Origin: Elephas maximus indicus
Lineage: Eukaryota > Chordata > Mammalia > Proboscidea > Elephantidae
Reading direction: 5' to 3'
NCBI RefSeq assembly: GCF_024166365.1
Contig: NC_064842.1
Location: 27,747,001 to 27,811,000, forward strand
DNA length: 64,000 bases
Below the pieces are notes generated by a model. That model saw only the letters and a program-made list of their open reading frames with translations. It was not told the origin of the DNA and did not search any database. The position numbers were made by a program, and so were the translations under genes. This document shows positions 55,501 to 61,500 of this stretch, in pieces (position 1 is the first letter of the stretch; every line of letters starts with the position of its first letter).

Positions 55501-58500
55501 TTGATCGCTTTAACCACTGTGCCACCAGGGCTCCTCTTAACTTGCTTAGTAGCTCGTAAAAGTGGGTAGTGGGTAAATGATGTACATTGTTTTCTATATT
55601 TTTTTCTGAATCCTTACAGTACTTTAGAAACATTAAAAATAAAATGCAATTAAAATAAGAGAAATATGTAGTTTTTACAGTATAATAAGGGTGACCTGAA
55701 CCTGGTTAAATAGATATTGTCAGAAGAAGGTTGCTGTGGCAAATTTAAATGCATAACCTTAGATGAGTTTCATTGAACCAACTTCAGATGATTTTTTTAC
55801 TTCCTTACTCTTCTAATGGTTCCTTCTTTTAAAAATTAGGTAGTTGAAAGTGGTGGTCCTCAGATTTTAAAAGGCCTTGAACAGAGGTATGTTTACTTTT
55901 TTTTTTTTTTTACTTTTTGTTTGGAAATAGTTTCAAACTTACAGGAAAGCTAAAAGAATAGCACAGAAAACTCTTTACCCAAGTTTATCACTTCCATTTT
56001 TTGCCATATTTGCTTTATCATACTTGCCACGTATAGTTTTTCCCTGAGCTGTTGAAAGTTGTATCCCCTTTACCCCTAAGTACTGAAGTGTATGTTTCCT
56101 AAAAATAAGGGCATTTTCTTGTAAAACCACAGTACGGTTAGGAAATTCAGAAAAAAATTGACATTGATCATAATAAAAATCCATTGCTATTAGGTTGCTT
56201 CCAACTGACAGTGACCCTATAGGACAGAGTAGAACTGCCTCATAGAATTTCCTAGGCTGAAATCTTTATGGAAGCAGATCACCACGTCTTTTCTCTCGTG
56301 GAGCAGCTGGTGGGTTCAGACTGCTGACTTCACGGTTAACAACCAAGCACTTAACCACTGTGCCACCTGGGCTCCTTACTGACATAATACTGTTACCTAA
56401 TCTATAGTTCATATTACAGTTTCCCTGGTTGTCCCAACAATGTCCTTTATACCACTCCCTGGTCCCTTATACCATTCCAGGACTGTGTACTGTGTGTAGT
56501 TGTCACAACTTTTTAGTGTCTTTTAATCTGGAGCAGTTCTGTGGGTGCTTGTGAATTTTTACTTTGTTCAGTGGGTTATAATCCATATGCTGTCATTACG
56601 TATTTTGATGTGAAAATTCTTTCCCCATACTACTGCATCCTCAAAGTGTACCTTCTGACCTTTCTGTATACGTCCTTCCCTAGGAGCTTTGCCTTCCCGA
56701 GACCACCTCTGGGCCTCATGTACTTTAAAGTTCCTTCCCTATAGCCAGTATCATGAGTTCTCTTCCAGCCCCGTGTCTAGAATTTTAAAAAGAAAAAGCA
56801 CCTGATACATGGTTTTCCCTTTCTGGGGGTGATTTTGTCTGTGCCCTCTGCGCCCGTCATCTCTGCAGTGTTAAGTTCCGCCCCTCCCCTCCCGTGCCCT
56901 CCAGTCCCACCCTCCCACACACGCTTGCTTGTGCTCCGTGTACAGTCACGGGCTGGCAGAGCAGGGGGAGCCCCAGTGCCAGTGTGCTGGTATTTGGTGT
57001 ATACTTCTCAACTTGCCAGGTTATTTGAAGTTCATAGTTTCTCCTTTGCCTCCTAGTAATGCCGAAAAAAAAATTTAGTTAATGCCGAAGGCATGGATTA
57101 TGTGTGTTTATTTGTACTCCTTTTTGATCTGAATGGTGTATGTGTGTTTCAAGGCTCTGGAGTGGGGTTCTGACATAGGCAGCTGCTGTTAGCCAAGGGC
57201 ACAACTCCATGAGCACTCAAACTCGCACAACACAGGCTCACTAGTTACTGATTCAGCGACTCATAAAGCCTGAGATTTGACGATCTTTCTCCTTGAGAAA
57301 GGTACCTGTTTACTTCTTACTGGTATTTTTCTGTGATGATAATCTCTTTTTCTTTCTTTCCACAGTTTTTTTTTTTTTAATTGTGCTTTAAGTGAAAGCT
57401 TACAAATCAAATCAGTCTCTCATACAAAAATTTGTATACACCTTGCTATATACTCCTAGTTGCTTTCCCCCTAATGAGACAGCACACTCCTTCTCTCCAT
57501 TCTCTATTTTCATGTCCATTCGGCCAGTTTCTGACCCCCTCTGCCCTCTCATTCCCCATCCAGACAGGAGCTGCCACATAGTCTCATATGTCTACTTGAT
57601 CCAAGAAGCTAACTCTTCACCAGTATCATTTTCTATCCCATTGTCCAGTCCAATCCCTGTCTAAAGAGTTGGCTTTGGGAATGGTTCTAGTCTTGGGCTA
57701 ACAGAAGGTCTGGGGACCATGACCTCTGGGGTCCTTATAGTCTCAGTCAGACCGTTCAGTCTGGTCTTTTTACGAGAATTTGAGGTCTGCATCCCACTGC
57801 TCTCCAGCTCCCTCGGGTTCTCTATTGTGTTCCCTGTCAGGGCAGTCATTGGTTGTACCCGGGCACCATCTAGTTCTTCTGGTCTTAGTCTCTGGTTTAT
57901 GTGTCCCTTTCTGTCTCTTGGGCTCATAATTACCTTGTGTCTTTGGTATTCTTCATTCTCCTATGCTCTAGGTGGGTTGAGACCAGTTAATGCATCCTAG
58001 ATGGCCACTTGCGAGCGTTTAAGACCTCAGACACCGCTCTCCAAAGTGGGATGCAGAATGTTGTCTTAATAGATTTTATTATGCCAGTTGACTTAGATGT
58101 CCCCTGAAATCATGGTCCCCAAACCCCCACCCCTGCTACGCTGGCCTTCGAAGTGTTCAGTTTATTCAGGAAACTTCTTTGCTTTTGGTTTAGTCCAGTT
58201 GTGCTGACCTCTCCTGTATTGTGTTTTGTCTTTCCCATCACCTAAAATAGTTCTTATCTACTATCTAATTAGTGGAAACCCCTCTCCCTCCCTCCCTCCC
58301 CACTCTTGTAACCATCAAAGAATATTTTCTTCTCTGTTTAGACTATTTTTCGAGTTCTTGTAATAGTGGTCTCATAAAATATTTGTCCTTTTGCAGCTGA
58401 CTAGTTTGACTCAGCATAATGCCTTCCAGATTCCTCCATGTTATGAAATGTTTCACAGATTCGTCACTGTTCTTTATCGATGCGTACTATTCCATTGTGT

Positions 58501-61500
58501 GAATATACCATAATTTATCCATTCATCCATTGATGGGCACCTTGGTTGCTTCCATCTTTTTGCTATTGTAAACAGTGCTGCAGTGAACATGAGTATATAT
58601 ATATCTGTTTGTATGAAGGCTCTTATTTCTCTAGGATATATTCCGAGGAGTAGGCTTACTGGATCGTACGGTAGTTCTATTTCTAGTTTTTTAAGGAAGC
58701 GCCAAATCAATTTCCAAAGTGATTATACCATTTTACATTCCCACGAGCTGTGTATAAGTGTTCCATTCTCTCCGCAACCTCTCCAACATTTATTATTTTG
58801 TGTTTTTTGGATTAATGCCAGCCTTGCTGGAGCCAGATGGAATCTCATTGTAGTTTTGATTTGCGTTTCTCTAATGGCTAATGATCATGAGCATTTCCTC
58901 ATGTATCTGTTAGGTACCTGAATGGTCTTCTTTAGTGAAGTGCCTGTTCATATGCTTTGCCCATTTTTTAATGGGGTTATTTGTCTTTTTGTAGTTGAGT
59001 TTTTGCAGTATCATGTAGATTTTAGAGATCAGACGCTGATCGTAAATGTCATAGCTAAAAACTTTTTACCAGTCTTTTGGTGAAGTCTTTGGATGAGCAT
59101 AGGTATTTAATTTTTAGGAGCTCCCAGTTATATAGTTTCTCTTCTGCATTGTTAGTAATATTTTGTATACTGTTTATGCCATGTATTAGGGCTCCTAGCA
59201 TTGTCCCTATTTTTTCTTCCATGATCTTTATCATTTTAGATTTTATATTTAGGTCTTTGATCCATATTGAGTTCATTTTTGTGCATGGTGTGAGATATGG
59301 GTCTTGTTTCATTTTTTTGCAGATGGATATCCAGTTATGCCAGCACCATTTGTTAAAAAGACTGTCTTTTCCCCATTTGACTGACTTTGAGCCTTTGTCA
59401 AATATCAACTGCTCATATGTGGATGGATTTATGGCTGGACTCTCAATTCTGTTCCATTGGTCTATGTATCTGTCGTTGTACCAGTACCAGGCTGTTTTGA
59501 CTACTGTGGTGGTATAATAGGTTCTAAAATCAGGTAGAGTGAGGCCTCCCACTTTGTTCTTCTTTTTCAGTAATGCTTTACTTATCCAGGGCCTCTTTTC
59601 CTTTCCATATGAAGTTGGTGATTTGTTTCTCCATCTCATTAAAAAATGTCTTTGGAATTTGGATTGGAATTGCATTTTATCTATATGTGGCTTTTGGTAG
59701 AATAGACATTTTTACTATGTTAAGTCTTCCTATCCATGAGCAAGGTATCTTTCCACATGGTTTTGAAATAATTCAGTACAAAATTAATGATCTAATTGTG
59801 TTTTCTGTTTGAAACATTCTGCGTGAGAGAGGGATAAGTGAGTACTTAAAATGCCTGCAGCTACTGTTTGCTAAACAAGTCTTCTTTGTTTTTAGGTTGC
59901 TAGAGACCGTTCTTGGCTATATTAATGCTGTAGCCCAGTCCTTGGAGAAAAATGCAGACAAACTGACTGTGAAGTTTTGGCGAGCTCTCCTTAGTAAAGC
60001 TTACGACACGTTAGATAAGGTAGGTTCCCACGTCTCCTCATCATTATCATTTTGTTGCCCGTTTTTATGTCATTGCGAATTATTTAACTAAAAGTTTTAA
60101 GAGTAAAATTAACAGTAGCTTCTCTTGGTATAATGAAACTCAGTTTTGCTTGAAATAGTCTCTCTTGATGACTGGAAATAAACTTGTCTGAAAAAGATTG
60201 CTTCTCTAAATATAGGCCTCAATAAATATGTTTTAAATATTCAGTTGTGTAATATACTATATAGTGTTCTACTCTATCCAAGTGGAATAAAATAAAAATA
60301 TTTGTTAGGTAGAGTATGTCGTATATTAGAAATTAGAAATATCACTGGTCTAGAAATTAGGAAAGCTATTTAAATCTAGTTAAATTATCTAGGCTTTGGG
60401 CAGTTCACTTACTCTTGGCATCATTTTCTTTCTTTTCTTAACAAATTGTTACAACAAACTCTGCCTATCTGAAAGGTTACTATAAGAATTAAAAAAGTAA
60501 ATGCGTACGAAAATGATGCCTGGCCCCTAGGAGGTGTGCGATAAATAGAAGGCTGTCTTAATCCAAGTTGAACTTCTTTGTTTTCTTTCTTTTTTAATAT
60601 AATCTGCTCTATAGGTCAATGCCTTGTTGCCTACAGAAACATTCATTCCTGTCATCAGAGGGCTGGTGGGCAACCCACTGCCGTCTGTGCGCCGGAAAGC
60701 ACTGGACCTTCTGAATAACAAGCTGCAGCAGAACACATCCTGGAATAAGAAACTAGTGAGTGACTGCTGCACATCGGACCCGGTTACTGTTCTCTGCCTT
60801 GTCGGCAGGCAGGCTGTGTCTGACTCCCTTCCGTTTCTCCAGTGGTGCAATTTACACTTGAATCATAGTATTATCTGGATATAATACTGTGATGTGTTTT
60901 AAAATTGTGATGTTAATTCTGTCGTAGTATATGTGTAGTAAGAGCTCTTTGAATGGAATTTCAGCTTAATGGAATTCTTAATTACTTAGTGCAGGCCATT
61001 CCTTGTCTTAACTTTAGTATAATTCTAATCCTCTTTTACTCCAAGCCTTTATGTAAATCAGAAATTCATCGGCAAGCATGTGTATTTGTTTAGCAGTACG
61101 GAAATGCCTGTCTGTGTCTTGTAGCTTAAGGACCCATCAGGTTGATTTCCATTCGGATGATCTCAAGCAGCAGAAATGGGAAATGGACTAGCATTTGTAC
61201 GTAGCTTTAATTATTTGGGGGTTTTGGCTGTCCTCTTCAGGTTCACAGCTTCCTACAACTAGTTCCAGTCCTTTTGGCCATCGTGCAGCGTAAAAAGAAA
61301 GAGCTGGAAGAACAAGCGATAAATAGACAGACGGCTTTGTATACCCTAAAGCTTTTGTGTAAGAATTTTGGTGCAGAGAATGGAGAACTGTTTGTCCCTG
61401 TGCTGGCCGCCGCAGTAAAACTGGTTGCTCCAGAAGCCAAGGAGGAGAAGAACGTTGTGGGAAGTGCCCTGCTGTGTATAGCCGAGGTGACCTCCACTCT

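Noticed and set aside
59055-59675. 206-codon minus-strand ORF as a host gene
   Set aside because: It is the C-terminal part of L1 ORF2, followed by L1 3' UTR and a reversed poly(A).
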